Shown piece after piece: positions 53,137-63,098 of a stretch of 64,000 nt of DNA. Every line of letters begins with the position of its first letter. The stretch's first letter is position 1. This DNA is from Henriciella sp. AS95 (GTDB lineage Bacteria; Pseudomonadota; Alphaproteobacteria; Caulobacterales; Hyphomonadaceae), in the NCBI RefSeq assembly GCF_038900055.1, contig NZ_JBBMQM010000001.1, forward strand, positions 930,001-994,000, in the 5' to 3' direction. The translations under genes were made by a program, and so were the position numbers. The notes under the pieces are model-generated. The model searched no databases and was not told the origin of the DNA. It was given only the letters and a program-made list of their open reading frames with translations.

Positions 53137-54985
53137 CGAACTGAGAGCTTCGTGCTGGCTGTGATGTTTTCTGCACGGTCCGGACATCTTGTTTATACCC
53201 ACCGTTGCGCCAGGCTGTGATTAGCTGGTCATACTCGATCGGCCCGCCGCCATAAGTGCCGCCAATGAAGGTGGCCTTATTGCCGTCCGTCTGGCCCTCA
53301 TTATTGAGAAAGCCTGGCGTGCACTCAGCGTAGTAGCGTCCAAGGTCAATCGCATGTGGCTTCTGCATGGTTTCTAGCCAACGATCTTCCGCTTCTCTTG
53401 TGACCTCCATGACCTTGATGTCCTGGTTCAGGCATTTCGCGATCATTTCGACAGCATGGCGAGATTGCATCTCCAGCGTGTGCGTGAAGTTGAACGCTGT
53501 TGTGCCTTGTTCGGTGCCGCCGACGACGTGGAAGTTAGGAAATCCGTTCATCTGGGTACCGTGGACGGTTCGCACGCCATTCTCCCAATGTTCATCGATT
53601 GAAACGCCATCACGGCCGATGAGGTCGTAGCCGCCTACCTTATGCGCGGCAGCGCCCACATCGAACCCGGTCGCGAAGATGATGCAGTCGACCTCATAAC
53701 CTTTTCCGCCTGCATAAATCTTTGCTGCGTCAATATGGGTCACGCCCTGTCCATCCGTATCGACAAGATGGACGTTTGGCTCGTTCAGGCTTTCCAGGAA
53801 GTAGGCGCTGAACAGCGGGCGTTTGCAGAGATAATTGTACCAGGGCATGCACCGTTCGGCGACATCCTGGTCTTTGATAACCTCACAGGTCCGCTGTCGA
53901 ATTTCTTCCATCTTTTCGAAATCGACAGCCTGGAAAATCTCGTTCGGATTGAAGGGTTGACCAGACTGATGCGCCGCCCCCATCCGGGCGCCAACACGTT
54001 TGAAAAAGTCCGTCCAGCCATCATCCACGAGATCCCCATGCGGATGGGCGCCCGGCGTAATGTTTTCCAGGAAGTTCAGGCGGCGTTTGGCCTGCCATCC
54101 GGGAGGTTGGTTTCTAAACCATTCAGGGTCAGTTGGCCTGTTATGGCGTGCTCCGACGGTTGAAGGCGTCCGTTGGAACAGGAGTAACTCCTTCGCCGAC
54201 TCTGCGAGCTTCGGAACAATCTGGACAGCTGTCGCCCCGGTGCCGATGACGGCGACGCGCTTGTCATTCAGTTTGTCCATGCCGCCGCGAATATCGCCGC
54301 CCGTATAGTCAAAGTCCCAACGGGCAGAGTGAAACATCTTGCCTTTGAAATCGCGCAAGCCAGGAATTCTGGGGAGCTTGACCTTTGCCAGAGGCCCCTG
54401 GCTGACCGTAACGAAGCGCGCTTTTATCCGGTCGCCTCTATCCGTGCTGATGATCCAACGCTCGTCAGCATCGCTCCATTCAATGCGCATGACCTTCGTC
54501 TGAAATAGGGCCCGTTCGTAGAGGTCAAAGTGACGGCCAATTGCACGACAATGCTCAAAGATTTCGTCGCCGCTCGCATAGCGCTCGGTAGGCATGGTGC
54601 CGACTTCTTCAAGCAGCGGCATGTAGCAATACGCTTCGATATCGCAGCGCACGCCTGGGTAGCGATTCCAGTACCACGTTCCGCCAAAATCCCCGGCCTG
54701 TTCGATAATCCTGAAGTTCTCAACACCGGCTTTCACAAGATCGCTGGCGGTCAACAGTCCACCAAACCCTCCGCCAATGACGGCTGTATCAATCTCTTCA
54801 GTGATCGCATCGCGCTTTAGCGGCTCGTCGATATAGGGGTCATCTACGAATTCGGTGAACTCGCTTGCGGGGTCCAGGTACTGGTTGTCAGCGGTTTGCC
54901 GCAGGCGTTTGTCGCGTTCGGCATCATACCGCTGTTTCAGGGCAACAGCATCGACCCCTTCAGTCTTGTTCGTCCCGTCGTTCAT
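53129..54985 (-). CDS. Baeyer-Villiger monooxygenase (type I, FAD/NADPH; steroid/macrocyclic-ketone type)
   Basis: Flavin monooxygenase of 618 aa that would insert oxygen next to a ketone to make an ester or lactone. FAD fingerprint GGGFGG (71-76), BVMO fingerprint FKGKMFHSARWD (213-224), NADPH Rossmann motif VIGTGATAVQ (about 247-255) and the GDFGGTWYWNRYPGVRCDIE block are all intact. The N-terminal extension and wording around RTPSTVGARHNRPTDPEWF resemble the cyclopentadecanone/PockeMO-like group that accepts bulky ketones. ATG 54985 follows GGGAGAG; a frame to 55159 would cross the operator. Confidence 0.92.
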   Translation of the reverse strand: MNDGTNKTEGVDAVALKQRYDAERDKRLRQTADNQYLDPASEFTEFVDDPYIDEPLKRDAITEEIDTAVIGGGFGGLLTASDLVKAGVENFRIIEQAGDFGGTWYWNRYPGVRCDIEAYCYMPLLEEVGTMPTERYASGDEIFEHCRAIGRHFDLYERALFQTKVMRIEWSDADERWIISTDRGDRIKARFVTVSQGPLAKVKLPRIPGLRDFKGKMFHSARWDFDYTGGDIRGGMDKLNDKRVAVIGTGATAVQIVPKLAESAKELLLFQRTPSTVGARHNRPTDPEWFRNQPPGWQAKRRLNFLENITPGAHPHGDLVDDGWTDFFKRVGARMGAAHQSGQPFNPNEIFQAVDFEKMEEIRQRTCEVIKDQDVAERCMPWYNYLCKRPLFSAYFLESLNEPNVHLVDTDGQGVTHIDAAKIYAGGKGYEVDCIIFATGFDVGAAAHKVGGYDLIGRDGVSIDEHWENGVRTVHGTQMNGFPNFHVVGGTEQGTTAFNFTHTLEMQSRHAVEMIAKCLNQDIKVMEVTREAEDRWLETMQKPHAIDLGRYYAECTPGFLNNEGQTDGNKATFIGGTYGGGPIEYDQLITAWRNGGYKQDVRTVQKTSQPARSSQFVS

Positions 54986-55110
54986 GTCTGTCTCTCCCTT
55001 GGCGCCTACCGAAACGTCGAGATTTCGGACACCTGTTTGTGGCGGTGTGGCTGGCGCAATGCTCAAGCCCCCGGCATCTTGATTGTCGCAGAATAACCAA
55101 ATACAGCTTA

Positions 55111-55122
55111 CATGCAAGCATG
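55111..55122. promoter_or_regulatory. GntR-type operator, perfect CATGCAAGCATG
   Basis: Perfect palindrome, flanked TTA...TTA, centred in the divergent gap between the BVMO gene (126 bases upstream of its start) and the SDR gene (49 bases upstream). Confidence 0.7.
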
Positions 55123-55171
55123 TTAATATAGAAAATGCCGGGTCAGATCGGCAGTTCAAGGGAGAATATCG

Positions 55172-55918
55172 ATGGATTTGGGATTGAAGGGAAAGACAGC
55201 GATTGTCTGCGCTGCGAGCAGTGGTCTCGGGCAGGCTTGTGCCATGGCGCTAGCGGGCGAGGGCGTCAACGTGGTGATCAACGGCCGGACAACGGAGACC
55301 CTTGATCAAACAGCGCAAGACATCCGGGCCCGCTTTCCGGATGTTGAGGTCACGCAGGTCGTGGGCAGCGTGACCGACCCTGTATGCCGAAACAAACTGG
55401 TCAGCGCAGCTGGGGCTCCTGATATTCTTGTAAATAACGCCGGCGGCCCACCTCCCGGTGATTTTCGCGACTGGGATCGCGAGACCTGGATCAGCGCCCT
55501 CGACCAGAATATGTTGAGTGCCATAGAGCTTATACGATTGACGATAGATGGCATGGCCGAAAGGGGCTTTGGCCGGATTATCAACATCACATCGTCAACC
55601 GTTCGCACGCCGATCCCGGTATTGGGCCTGTCGAATGCAGCGCGGGCAGGCTTGACCAACTTTGTCTTTGGGCTGGTGCCTCAGGTATCAGCGAAGGGCG
55701 TCACAATCAATAACCTGCTGCCCGGGCCATTTGATACCAACAGACTTCGCAAGTCGAAGGAGATCACCAAGCACCTGACTGGTAACAAGGTCGCCGGACG
55801 GGTTGGAGACCCTGCCGAGATGGGGGCGATGTGTGCCTTTCTTGCCAGCCAGCACTGCGGCTATGTCAATGGTCAGAACATCCAGATGGATGGAGGGCTT
55901 TATCCCGGTGCATTCTGA
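55172..55918 (+). CDS. Short-chain dehydrogenase/reductase lacking the YxxxK motif
   Basis: SDR-fold protein of 248 aa: cofactor loop AASSGLGQA (about 14-22), DILVNNAGGP (about 84-93), INITSSTVRTP (about 137-147) and C-terminal GYVNGQNIQMDGGLYPG. At the catalytic position, where Y-x-x-x-K is expected, the sequence is LSNAARAG, that is Ser154 and Arg158. Such S-N-x-x-R SDRs form a recognised FabG-like group whose catalysis is less clear. It is divergent from the BVMO gene, so it may oxidise an alcohol to the ketone or reduce a product. Confidence 0.85.
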   Translation: MDLGLKGKTAIVCAASSGLGQACAMALAGEGVNVVINGRTTETLDQTAQDIRARFPDVEVTQVVGSVTDPVCRNKLVSAAGAPDILVNNAGGPPPGDFRDWDRETWISALDQNMLSAIELIRLTIDGMAERGFGRIINITSSTVRTPIPVLGLSNAARAGLTNFVFGLVPQVSAKGVTINNLLPGPFDTNRLRKSKEITKHLTGNKVAGRVGDPAEMGAMCAFLASQHCGYVNGQNIQMDGGLYPGAF

Positions 55919-56331
55919 TCGGGGTGCTGCAAGAGTGTTCGCGCCGCCAGTAGGGCGAGTTCGGTATCCTGCTCGCCAGAACCGCCGGAAATACCCACAC
56001 TACCCAGAACATCGTTCTCGTCCTTGATCAAAGCGCCGCCAGGCAAGTCCGTAACCTTCGGATGGGCAAGCAAACCCTCTCTTATATTTTGTGGCAGTCC
56101 GGCCAGCATGTCCGCAAAAGGCTCTGTTGGGGTCTGGAAGCTCGCGGCGGTCCACGCTTTCCAGCGCGCATAGTCGGTCGAGGCTAGAAAGGCCCCCGGC
56201 ATTCGGTAGAATGCAGCTTCATTTCCCGCCGCATCCATGAATGATACGGTGATCGCCAGATCCATCTCAGCAGCGCGGTTAGTTACGGCATTAATGGCGG
56301 CACAAATCGAGGCGGAGAAAAACATTCGCAT
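55900..56331 (-). CDS. GlcG/HbpS-family (DUF336) protein
   Basis: Small protein of the GlcG/HbpS family, about 143 aa. Family features are VSFMDAAGNEAAFYRMPGAFLASTDYARWKAWTAA and the ending VGSVGISGGSGEQDTELALLA. GlcG-like proteins accompany many degradation operons, with heme binding or an accessory role proposed. The start is uncertain: ATG 56331 (or 56325) is preferred because ATG 56361 lies inside the operator; no good ribosome site is seen. The end overlaps the converging SDR gene by 19 bases. Confidence 0.72.
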   Translation of the reverse strand: MRMFFSASICAAINAVTNRAAEMDLAITVSFMDAAGNEAAFYRMPGAFLASTDYARWKAWTAASFQTPTEPFADMLAGLPQNIREGLLAHPKVTDLPGGALIKDENDVLGSVGISGGSGEQDTELALLAARTLLQHPDQNAPG

Positions 56332-56350
56332 GGCGCGTAATGCGTCAAAG

Positions 56351-56370
56351 CATGCTAACATGCAAGAACG
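56351..56370. promoter_or_regulatory. Overlapping GntR-type operators upstream of GlcG-like gene
   Basis: CATGCTAACATG (56351-56362) matches CATGC-WW-GCATG at 11 of 12 positions and CATGCAAGAACG (56359-56370) at 10 of 12, overlapping by four bases. They lie in the 61-base gap between hutU and the GlcG-like gene. Confidence 0.55.
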
Positions 56371-56392
56371 TGGTGCGGCGTAAACGGTCGGG

Positions 56393-58057
56393 TCAGTCCA
56401 AGCTCGGCAAATCCAGACCTTGCTCGCGCGCGCAGGCAATGGCGTCGTCATAACCCGCATCGGCATGACGCATCACACCCGTTGCTGGATCATTCCAGAG
56501 CACACGCTCTATACGACGGGCAGCATCATCCGTACCGTCGCAACAGACGACCATGCCAGCATGCTGTGAATACCCCATGCCGACGCCGCCACCATGATGC
56601 AGCGAGACCCAGGTTGCCCCGGAAGCCGTATTGAGGAGTGCGTTCAGAAGCGGCCAGTCTGACACAGCATCCGACCCATCCTTCATGGCCTCCGTTTCCC
56701 GGTTAGGTGAGGCCACAGACCCGGAATCCAGATGATCTCGGCCGATGACGACAGGGGCCTTCAACTCGCCAGAAGCAACCATCTCATTGAAAGCCAGGCC
56801 CAGACGATGGCGGTCGCCCAGCCCCACCCAGCAGATACGCGCGGGAAGCCCCTGAAACTTGATTCTCTCGCGCGCCATGTCGAGCCAGTTGTGGAGGTGG
56901 GCGTCGTCCGGCATCAGCTCCTTCACCTTTTCATCGGTACGGTAAATGTCTTCAGGGTCGCCGGACAATGCCGCCCACCGGAACGGTCCGATGCCCCGGC
57001 AGAAGAGAGGCCGAATATAGGCCGGCACGAACCCTGGAAAGGCAAATGCATCGGCGACGCCTTCGTCGAATGCGACTTGTCGAATATTGTTACCGTAATC
57101 GACTGTCGGAACGCCGCGTTTCTGAAATTCCAGCATTGAGGCGACATGGTCGGCCATCGAGGCGCGGGCCGCTTTCTCGACGCGTTTCGGGTCGGTTTCT
57201 CTTGCGGACTTCCATTCCTCAAGTGACCAGCCTTTTGGCAGATAGCCGTTCACCGGATCATGAGCCGAAGTCTGGTCTGTCAGTAGATCCGGCAAGACAC
57301 CGCGTTCCAGTAGCGCTGGCAGAATTTCGCACGCATTTCCGAGCAGGCCGATCGATCGGGCGGTTCCAGACTGGCAGCTCTCTTCAATCATACCAAGAGC
57401 GTCGTCCAGATCGGCGGTGTGGGCGTCCAGATAGCCCGTGCGCATTCGCATATCGATGCGGGAGGCGTCGCACTCAATGGCAAGGCATGACGCTCCAGCC
57501 ATGACGGCAGCCAGAGGCTGTGCACCACCCATGCCGCCAAGACCGGCAGTAAGCAGCCACTTGCCCGTCAGATCGCCATTGTAGTGCTGCCGCCCCATTT
57601 CGGCGAAGGTCTCATAGGTGCCTTGAACAATTCCCTGAGCGCCAATGTAGATCCAACTGCCAGCCGTCATCTGGCCGTACATCATGAGGCCCTTCTTATC
57701 GAGCTGGTTAAAGTGATCCCATGTCGCCCACTTGGGCACGAGGTTGGAGTTGGCGATCAGCACGCGTGGTGCATCGGCATGCGTGCGGAACACGCCGACA
57801 GGTTTTCCCGACTGCACCAGCAGGGTCTCATCGGCTTTGAGGCGCTTGAGTGTCGATAGGATTGTTTCGAAGGCTTCCCAATTTCGGGCCGCCCGGCCAA
57901 TACCGCCATAGACCACCAATTCCTCCGGACACTCGGCAACGTCCGGATCGAGATTGTTCATCAACATCCGCAGGGCCGCTTCGGACTGCCAGGTCTGCGC
58001 GCTGATTTCTGTCCCATGTGGCGCACGTATTGTTCGCGCGTTGGCACGATAGGTCAT
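56393..58057 (-). CDS. hutU: Urocanate hydratase (urocanase)
   Basis: Second enzyme of histidine degradation, converting urocanate to imidazolonepropionate, NAD-dependent, 554 aa (typical length). Conserved: [41 protein letters not shown] (NAD site), and [19 protein letters not shown]; the C-terminal [20 protein letters not shown] is diagnostic. Fourth gene of the minus-strand hut operon, 13 bases after hutG. Confidence 0.97.
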   Translation of the reverse strand: MTYRANARTIRAPHGTEISAQTWQSEAALRMLMNNLDPDVAECPEELVVYGGIGRAARNWEAFETILSTLKRLKADETLLVQSGKPVGVFRTHADAPRVLIANSNLVPKWATWDHFNQLDKKGLMMYGQMTAGSWIYIGAQGIVQGTYETFAEMGRQHYNGDLTGKWLLTAGLGGMGGAQPLAAVMAGASCLAIECDASRIDMRMRTGYLDAHTADLDDALGMIEESCQSGTARSIGLLGNACEILPALLERGVLPDLLTDQTSAHDPVNGYLPKGWSLEEWKSARETDPKRVEKAARASMADHVASMLEFQKRGVPTVDYGNNIRQVAFDEGVADAFAFPGFVPAYIRPLFCRGIGPFRWAALSGDPEDIYRTDEKVKELMPDDAHLHNWLDMARERIKFQGLPARICWVGLGDRHRLGLAFNEMVASGELKAPVVIGRDHLDSGSVASPNRETEAMKDGSDAVSDWPLLNALLNTASGATWVSLHHGGGVGMGYSQHAGMVVCCDGTDDAARRIERVLWNDPATGVMRHADAGYDDAIACAREQGLDLPSLD

Positions 58058-58070
58058 CGGATACTCCTCA

Positions 58071-58889
58071 CTACTTCTCGGCGAATTCCAGGCAGGCCAG
58101 CAGGACCTGTCTCAATGTCTCTATCAAGGGTGCCGCCCGCTCGGCCTCAAAAGGAGCGGGCCAGATATCGTCGTCCACGTCTCCGATAGGTTCGTCCAGA
58201 TATCCGCGGCAAGCCAGTTCCATCTGGATGGCGTGAACGTTTCGATCAGGCTGACCATAGTGGCGTGTCGTCCATCCGCCGCGAAACCGTCCATTTCGAA
58301 CAATTGGCTCGCCGGATCGCGCGCAGATGGTTTCAACCTGATCACCCAACTCCAAAGAGCAGGTCTGGTCATGATTGGTGCCGATATTGAAAATGGGAAG
58401 CAGGTCATCGAACAGCCGAGGGACTTTCGACCGGATTGAGTGTGCATCATAGAGAACAACGCGGCCATGATCGCTCATGAGCCGGTCGATCTGCTGTTGA
58501 ATGGCTTGGTGGTAAGGCTGATGGTACGTGGCCAGCCGACGGGCAATTTCGTCTTCGTCCGGCTCATGGCCGTCGATGTAAAGCGGCTCTCCATCAAAAG
58601 TCGTGAGCGGGCATAGTCCGGTCGTCGTCTGCCCTGGATAAAGAGACGCACCGGATGGGTCACGGTTTACGTCAATGACAGACCGTGAAATCGGCGTCCG
58701 GATCGTGGTCGCGCCAAGATCCGCGGCGAAGGCGTAAAGTCGATCCACCCACCAGTCGGTGTCTTTCCGGGTTCGGGAAAGCGAAATGAAGTCTCGCGAA
58801 ATGTCATCCGGGACATCAGTGCCTGTGTGGGGGAAGGTCACGATCAGGGGCCTGTCGCCGCGCTTGATTTCAAGCCAGTCGTCGGTCAT
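58071..58889 (-). CDS. hutG: N-formylglutamate deformylase
   Basis: Final step of the five-step histidine pathway, hydrolysing N-formylglutamate to glutamate and formate; 272 aa. Family blocks: [53 protein letters not shown] and [14 protein letters not shown] 58889 overlaps the hutH stop codon (ATGA), so translation is coupled. Its presence with hutF means the formiminoglutamate is processed by deimination then deformylation, not directly by formiminoglutamase. Confidence 0.95.
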   Translation of the reverse strand: MTDDWLEIKRGDRPLIVTFPHTGTDVPDDISRDFISLSRTRKDTDWWVDRLYAFAADLGATTIRTPISRSVIDVNRDPSGASLYPGQTTTGLCPLTTFDGEPLYIDGHEPDEDEIARRLATYHQPYHQAIQQQIDRLMSDHGRVVLYDAHSIRSKVPRLFDDLLPIFNIGTNHDQTCSLELGDQVETICARSGEPIVRNGRFRGGWTTRHYGQPDRNVHAIQMELACRGYLDEPIGDVDDDIWPAPFEAERAAPLIETLRQVLLACLEFAEK

Positions 58890-60424
58890 TGGCGTCCAAT
58901 TTCCGGCAAGTCCACTTCGACAGCTGATGCGATCTCTCCGGAGCACACAAGCGACGCGGCTGCTTCGATATCAGGATACATCAAGCGGTCATCGTCCAGT
59001 CTGGGCACTTTCGCTCGGATGACGGCGCGGGCTCGTTGGAGGGGTGCACTGGACCTGAGGGGCTGGTGGAAGTCACACCCTTGTGCGCCTGCGAGCAATT
59101 CGATCGCGAGGACATTGTTGGCGTTCGCGACCATCCGCATCAGCCGCCGGGCGCCGTGCGCGGCCATTGAAACATGATCCTCCTGGTTCGCCGAAGTCGG
59201 GATGGAGTCCACGCTCGCCGGGTAGGCCATTTGTTTGTTCTCCGACACCAGCGCCGCCGCAGTAACCTGCGGGATCATAAAGCCCGAATTCAGCCCCGGA
59301 TTTGGAGTGAGGAATGCCGGCAGTCCGGACAGCGTGGGGTCAACCAGCAGTGCGATACGGCGCTCCGCAATGGATCCGATTTCACACACGGCCATGGCCA
59401 TCATGTCGGCTGCGAATGCGACAGGCTGGGCATGGAAATTTCCGCCGGATATCGCTTCGCCGGTTTCTGCAAATATTAGAGGATTGTCAGAAACGCCATT
59501 CGCTTCCGTTTCCAGTGTCGCGCCGGCCTGCCTCAGAAGTGTGAGCGCGGCGCCGGCAACCTGTGGCTGACATCGCAGGCAGTATGGATCCTGAACGCGA
59601 TTATCATTGTCGAGGTGCGACGCGCGGATTTGCGACTCAGACATGAGCGCACGAAGGGCTGCTGCACACTCAATTTGGGTCTCGTGCCCTCGAAGCAGGT
59701 GAAGACGTTCATCGAAAGGGCTGTCAGACCCTTTTGCCGCTTCTGTAGAAATTGCGCCGGTTACAAGCGAGGTCTGTAGTAATCTTTCAGCCTCGAACAG
59801 ACCCGTAAGGGCGCACGCGGTGGAAAACTGCGTTCCGTTGAGAAGCGCGAGCCCTTCCTTCGCCGCGAAGGCCGGCAGTGGCTTGAGGCCAGCCGCGTGC
59901 AAGGCCTCAGATGCAGGCATGCGGACGCCGCCAAAATTGGCGTCTCCTATGCCAATCATGGTGCAGGCCATGTGAGATAGCGGTGCAAGATCGCCTGACG
60001 CTCCCACCGATCCCTGGGCTGGTACAATCGGCAGAACACCCCTGCAAATCATGCTCTCAAGCAACTCGATTGTTTCCAGCTGAACGCCCGACGCTCCCCT
60101 CGCCAGGCTGGCGAGCTTCAGGACCATCATCAATCGTACCACCGCGTCCGGAAGTGGATCGCCAACACCGGCCGCATGCGAAATGACGATGTTTCGTTGC
60201 AGAAGCTCGAATTGTTCGTCCGGTATGCTGACGGAGGCCAGTTTCCCGAACCCGGTATTGATCCCGTAAACGGGGGCACCCCTTGCCACGATATCGGCGA
60301 CCGCACGTGCGGACTGACGAATAACATCGTGACAGGCCGGGTCGAGCATGATGGGGGCGCCCTTCCAGATGCGGCGCCACTCAGCGATGGATACTTGTCC
60401 GGGCTCGAGGGTCACTTTTGTCAT
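58886..60424 (-). CDS. hutH: Histidine ammonia-lyase (histidase)
   Basis: First step: non-oxidative deamination of histidine to urocanate, 512 aa. The MIO-forming triad Ala142-Ser143-Gly144 lies in [39 protein letters not shown] and SADQED-type region ([14 protein letters not shown]) are intact. Its start overlaps the stop of hutI by four bases and its stop overlaps hutG, giving a tightly coupled operon. Confidence 0.97.
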   Translation of the reverse strand: MTKVTLEPGQVSIAEWRRIWKGAPIMLDPACHDVIRQSARAVADIVARGAPVYGINTGFGKLASVSIPDEQFELLQRNIVISHAAGVGDPLPDAVVRLMMVLKLASLARGASGVQLETIELLESMICRGVLPIVPAQGSVGASGDLAPLSHMACTMIGIGDANFGGVRMPASEALHAAGLKPLPAFAAKEGLALLNGTQFSTACALTGLFEAERLLQTSLVTGAISTEAAKGSDSPFDERLHLLRGHETQIECAAALRALMSESQIRASHLDNDNRVQDPYCLRCQPQVAGAALTLLRQAGATLETEANGVSDNPLIFAETGEAISGGNFHAQPVAFAADMMAMAVCEIGSIAERRIALLVDPTLSGLPAFLTPNPGLNSGFMIPQVTAAALVSENKQMAYPASVDSIPTSANQEDHVSMAAHGARRLMRMVANANNVLAIELLAGAQGCDFHQPLRSSAPLQRARAVIRAKVPRLDDDRLMYPDIEAAASLVCSGEIASAVEVDLPEIGRQ

Positions 60425-61617
60425 CGCCCACCCCGCACGCGCTGATGAAGCTTGTTGAGGCCGATATTGTATACAAGTTCAGCGGGGCTCTCGATGTCCC
60501 AAATGGCAAGGTCGCATTGCTTGCCGACCTCCAGGCTGCCGACCTTGTGAGCCATGCCAAGTGCGGCGGCAGCATTGCATGTCACACCTTTCAGGCATTC
60601 CTTAACGGTCAAACGAAACAGAGTCGCCGCCATATTCATGGCGAGAAGAACGGAGGTCAGCGGCGACGTGCCAGGATTGCAGTCGGTCGCGATGGCCATC
60701 GGCACGCGATGCTTCCTGAGCAGGTCAAAAGGCGGAAGTTTGGTGTCGCGCAGAAAATAGAAGGCGCCCGGCAAGATGACCGCCGCTGTGCCGGCTTGTG
60801 CCATGGCGCGCACCCCGTCCTCGTCTAGATACTCCAAATGGTCGGCCGACAGAGCGCCGTATTTTGCTGCGAGTTGTGCCCCATGGCTGTTCGATAATTG
60901 CTCAGCATGCAGTTTGACCGGTAAGCCAGCACTGCGTGCGGCTTCGAAGACGCGCTCGGTCTGCTCTCGCGTGAAACCGATCGATTCACAGAAGGCATCG
61001 ACCGCGTCGACGAGACCGGCGCTTGCCGCTTCGGGAATAATTTGATTGCACACAAGGTCGATAAAGTCGTCGGGCCGCCCGTCGAATTCGGGCGGAAGCG
61101 TGTGGGCGGCGAGCAGGGTGGTGCGAATTTCGACGTCGCGCCGTTCGCCGAGCGTGCGGGCGGCTCTCAATTGCTTGAGTTCGTGCTCGACATCCAGTCC
61201 ATAGCCGGACTTGATCTCGATGGTCGTGACGCCTTCGGCCAGCAAGGCATCAAGACGTGGAAGTGCGTCTTCAACCAGCTGCTCTTCGCTCGCCTTTCGG
61301 GTCGCAAGCATGGTTGATCGAATCCCTCCGCCAGACTCAGCGATTTCTTCATAGGTTGCGCCTTGCAGGCGCATCTCGAACTCGCGCGCACGGCTGCCAG
61401 CATAAACAAGGTGCGTATGGCAATCGATGAAGCCGGGCGTGATCCAGCGCCCCTCGCAATCTACCGTCTCCGCATTGGTGACCGTGGGGGCGTCTGATGC
61501 TGGACCGGCAAAGACGATGCGTCCGCTGTCTTCAACGATCGCTCCACCTTCGATGGCTCCCAGGTCGGACCGGGCGGCCGACAAAGTTGCCAACTTCGCG
61601 TTTGTCCAGATTCTCAT
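60421..61617 (-). CDS. hutI: Imidazolonepropionase
   Basis: Third step: hydrolysis of imidazolone-5-propionate to N-formimino-glutamate, 398 aa, amidohydrolase superfamily. Metal motif [22 protein letters not shown] (HxH), later [33 protein letters not shown] (metal Asp). First gene of the minus-strand hut operon, divergent from hutF across the HutC-type operator. A perfect TTGTATACAA palindrome lies inside its 3' end. Confidence 0.96.
   Translation of the reverse strand: MRIWTNAKLATLSAARSDLGAIEGGAIVEDSGRIVFAGPASDAPTVTNAETVDCEGRWITPGFIDCHTHLVYAGSRAREFEMRLQGATYEEIAESGGGIRSTMLATRKASEEQLVEDALPRLDALLAEGVTTIEIKSGYGLDVEHELKQLRAARTLGERRDVEIRTTLLAAHTLPPEFDGRPDDFIDLVCNQIIPEAASAGLVDAVDAFCESIGFTREQTERVFEAARSAGLPVKLHAEQLSNSHGAQLAAKYGALSADHLEYLDEDGVRAMAQAGTAAVILPGAFYFLRDTKLPPFDLLRKHRVPMAIATDCNPGTSPLTSVLLAMNMAATLFRLTVKECLKGVTCNAAAALGMAHKVGSLEVGKQCDLAIWDIESPAELVYNIGLNKLHQRVRGGR
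60467..60476. promoter_or_regulatory. TTGTATACAA palindrome inside hutI 3' end, possible secondary HutC site
   Basis: A perfect ten-base palindrome within the C-terminal codons of hutI, about 43 bases upstream of the hutH start. It resembles the HutC operator but lacks the central TA of the site at 61667. It may be chance codon use. Confidence 0.25.
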
Positions 61618-61666
61618 GTGACCTGTCTCGTCCAGTCGAATTCGTCAGTTGCCCAAAATGCAACTA

Positions 61667-61678
61667 ATGTATATACAT
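61667..61678. promoter_or_regulatory. HutC operator in hutI/hutF divergent promoter
   Basis: ATGTATATACAT is a perfect 12-bp palindrome containing TGTATATACA, the known HutC-type recognition core. It lies 50 bases before the hutI start and 26 bases before hutF, so HutC can repress both directions and be relieved by urocanate. Confidence 0.8.
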
Positions 61679-61703
61679 AATCATGTAAATTGGGAAGCGT
61701 CCA

Positions 61704-63098
61704 TTGGCCCGTATCCAGGCATCAGAACCGGCACCTCTTTCGCACACTCTGCAATTTGGACGGGCGCTGCTTCCGGATGGGTGGGCGGAGAATGTCGAGA
61801 TCGATATCGCCGATGGTCTCATCCACGCTATCAGGACCGATTGCGCCGGGATTTCGTCATCTCGATCCAGCCTGACGGTTGTGTCTGGCCTGCCAAATCT
61901 GCACTCCCACGCCTTTCAGCGCGGCATGTCCGGTCGAACCGAGTACAGGCTGTCTGCCAAGGAGGACAGCTTCTGGACCTGGCGCGAGCAGCTTTACAAG
62001 TTCATTCGCAATGCGACACCGGACGACATCAAGGCTATCAGTGCTCTGGCGTTCGCGGAAATGCTTGAAGGCGGCTTTACGCGGGTCTGTGAGTTTCACT
62101 ACCTGCACAACACGCCTGCGGGTTCACCCTATACCGACCCGGCTGAGATCGCCGGTCAAGTCGCACAGGCTGCCAATGCTGCGGGGATCGGTCTTACTTT
62201 ACTGCCCGTGTTTTATGCTCAAGGCGGTTTTGGCGGACAACCGCCATCAGATGGCCAAGAGCGGTTCTTGAACACTTTGGATTCGTTCTCGTCACTGCTC
62301 GATCATGCTGAGCGACATTGCGAGACACTCGAAGGTGCCGTTGTGGGGGTGGCACCACATAGTCTTCGCGCGGTAACGCATCAACAACTGGCCGCCATGC
62401 GTACTTTCCGGCCAGATAAACCTATACATATTCACATCGCCGAACAGATTAAGGAAGTCGAAGCTTGTCTGGAGTGGAGCAGGGCGCGTCCTGTCGAATG
62501 GTTGTTGGAGCACGCAGATGTCGATGAGCATTGGTGTTTGGTCCACGCGACGCATACGGACGAAACTGAGCGGGGTAATATTGCGAAGAGCGGTGCGGTG
62601 GCCGGTCTTTGCCCCATTACCGAGGCCAATCTGGGGGACGGCATTTTTGAGCTTCCTGTTTTTTTGAAAGCGGGCGGCCTCTTTGGAGTCGGGTCCGACT
62701 CGAATGTCTCGATCGATGCTGCGGACGAATTGCGGCTGCTCGAGTATAGTCAGAGGCTGCGATTCAAGCGGCGAAACGTGATAAATACCGACAGCGGCGG
62801 CTCCTCAGGCAGAATGCTTTACGAGGCAGCGCTGGAGGGAGGCAGGCGAGCCTCGGGCACCTCTGCGCGGCTTGCGCCGGGGCATTCAGCCGACATGTTG
62901 GTTCTTGCGCCGTCCGAAATCCTGTCAGGCAAGGACACAAATGACGCCATTCTCGACGAGTGGGTATTCAGGCGTGGGAAAGCTTCTATAGCCGAGGTTT
63001 GGGTTCGAGGGGGCCGTATGGTTGAACAAGGACGACATGTCAGGCGGTCTGAGTTCGAGGCTGACTTTTTACGGGCGCTCAAAAGGATTCTGGACTGA
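61704..63098 (+). CDS. hutF: Formimidoylglutamate deiminase
   Basis: Fourth step: deiminates N-formimino-glutamate to N-formylglutamate and ammonia; 464 aa, amidohydrolase superfamily. Metal motif LPNLHSHAFQRGMSGRTEYR; later HSLRAVTHQQLAAM, HIHIAEQ, LVHATHTD, and GVGSDSNVSID. Start is TTG at 61704 with GGGAAG seven bases upstream, no closer in-frame ATG. Overlaps hutC by ATGA. Pairs with HutG to give the five-step route. Confidence 0.94.
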   Translation: MARIQASEPAPLSHTLQFGRALLPDGWAENVEIDIADGLIHAIRTDCAGISSSRSSLTVVSGLPNLHSHAFQRGMSGRTEYRLSAKEDSFWTWREQLYKFIRNATPDDIKAISALAFAEMLEGGFTRVCEFHYLHNTPAGSPYTDPAEIAGQVAQAANAAGIGLTLLPVFYAQGGFGGQPPSDGQERFLNTLDSFSSLLDHAERHCETLEGAVVGVAPHSLRAVTHQQLAAMRTFRPDKPIHIHIAEQIKEVEACLEWSRARPVEWLLEHADVDEHWCLVHATHTDETERGNIAKSGAVAGLCPITEANLGDGIFELPVFLKAGGLFGVGSDSNVSIDAADELRLLEYSQRLRFKRRNVINTDSGGSSGRMLYEAALEGGRRASGTSARLAPGHSADMLVLAPSEILSGKDTNDAILDEWVFRRGKASIAEVWVRGGRMVEQGRHVRRSEFEADFLRALKRILD

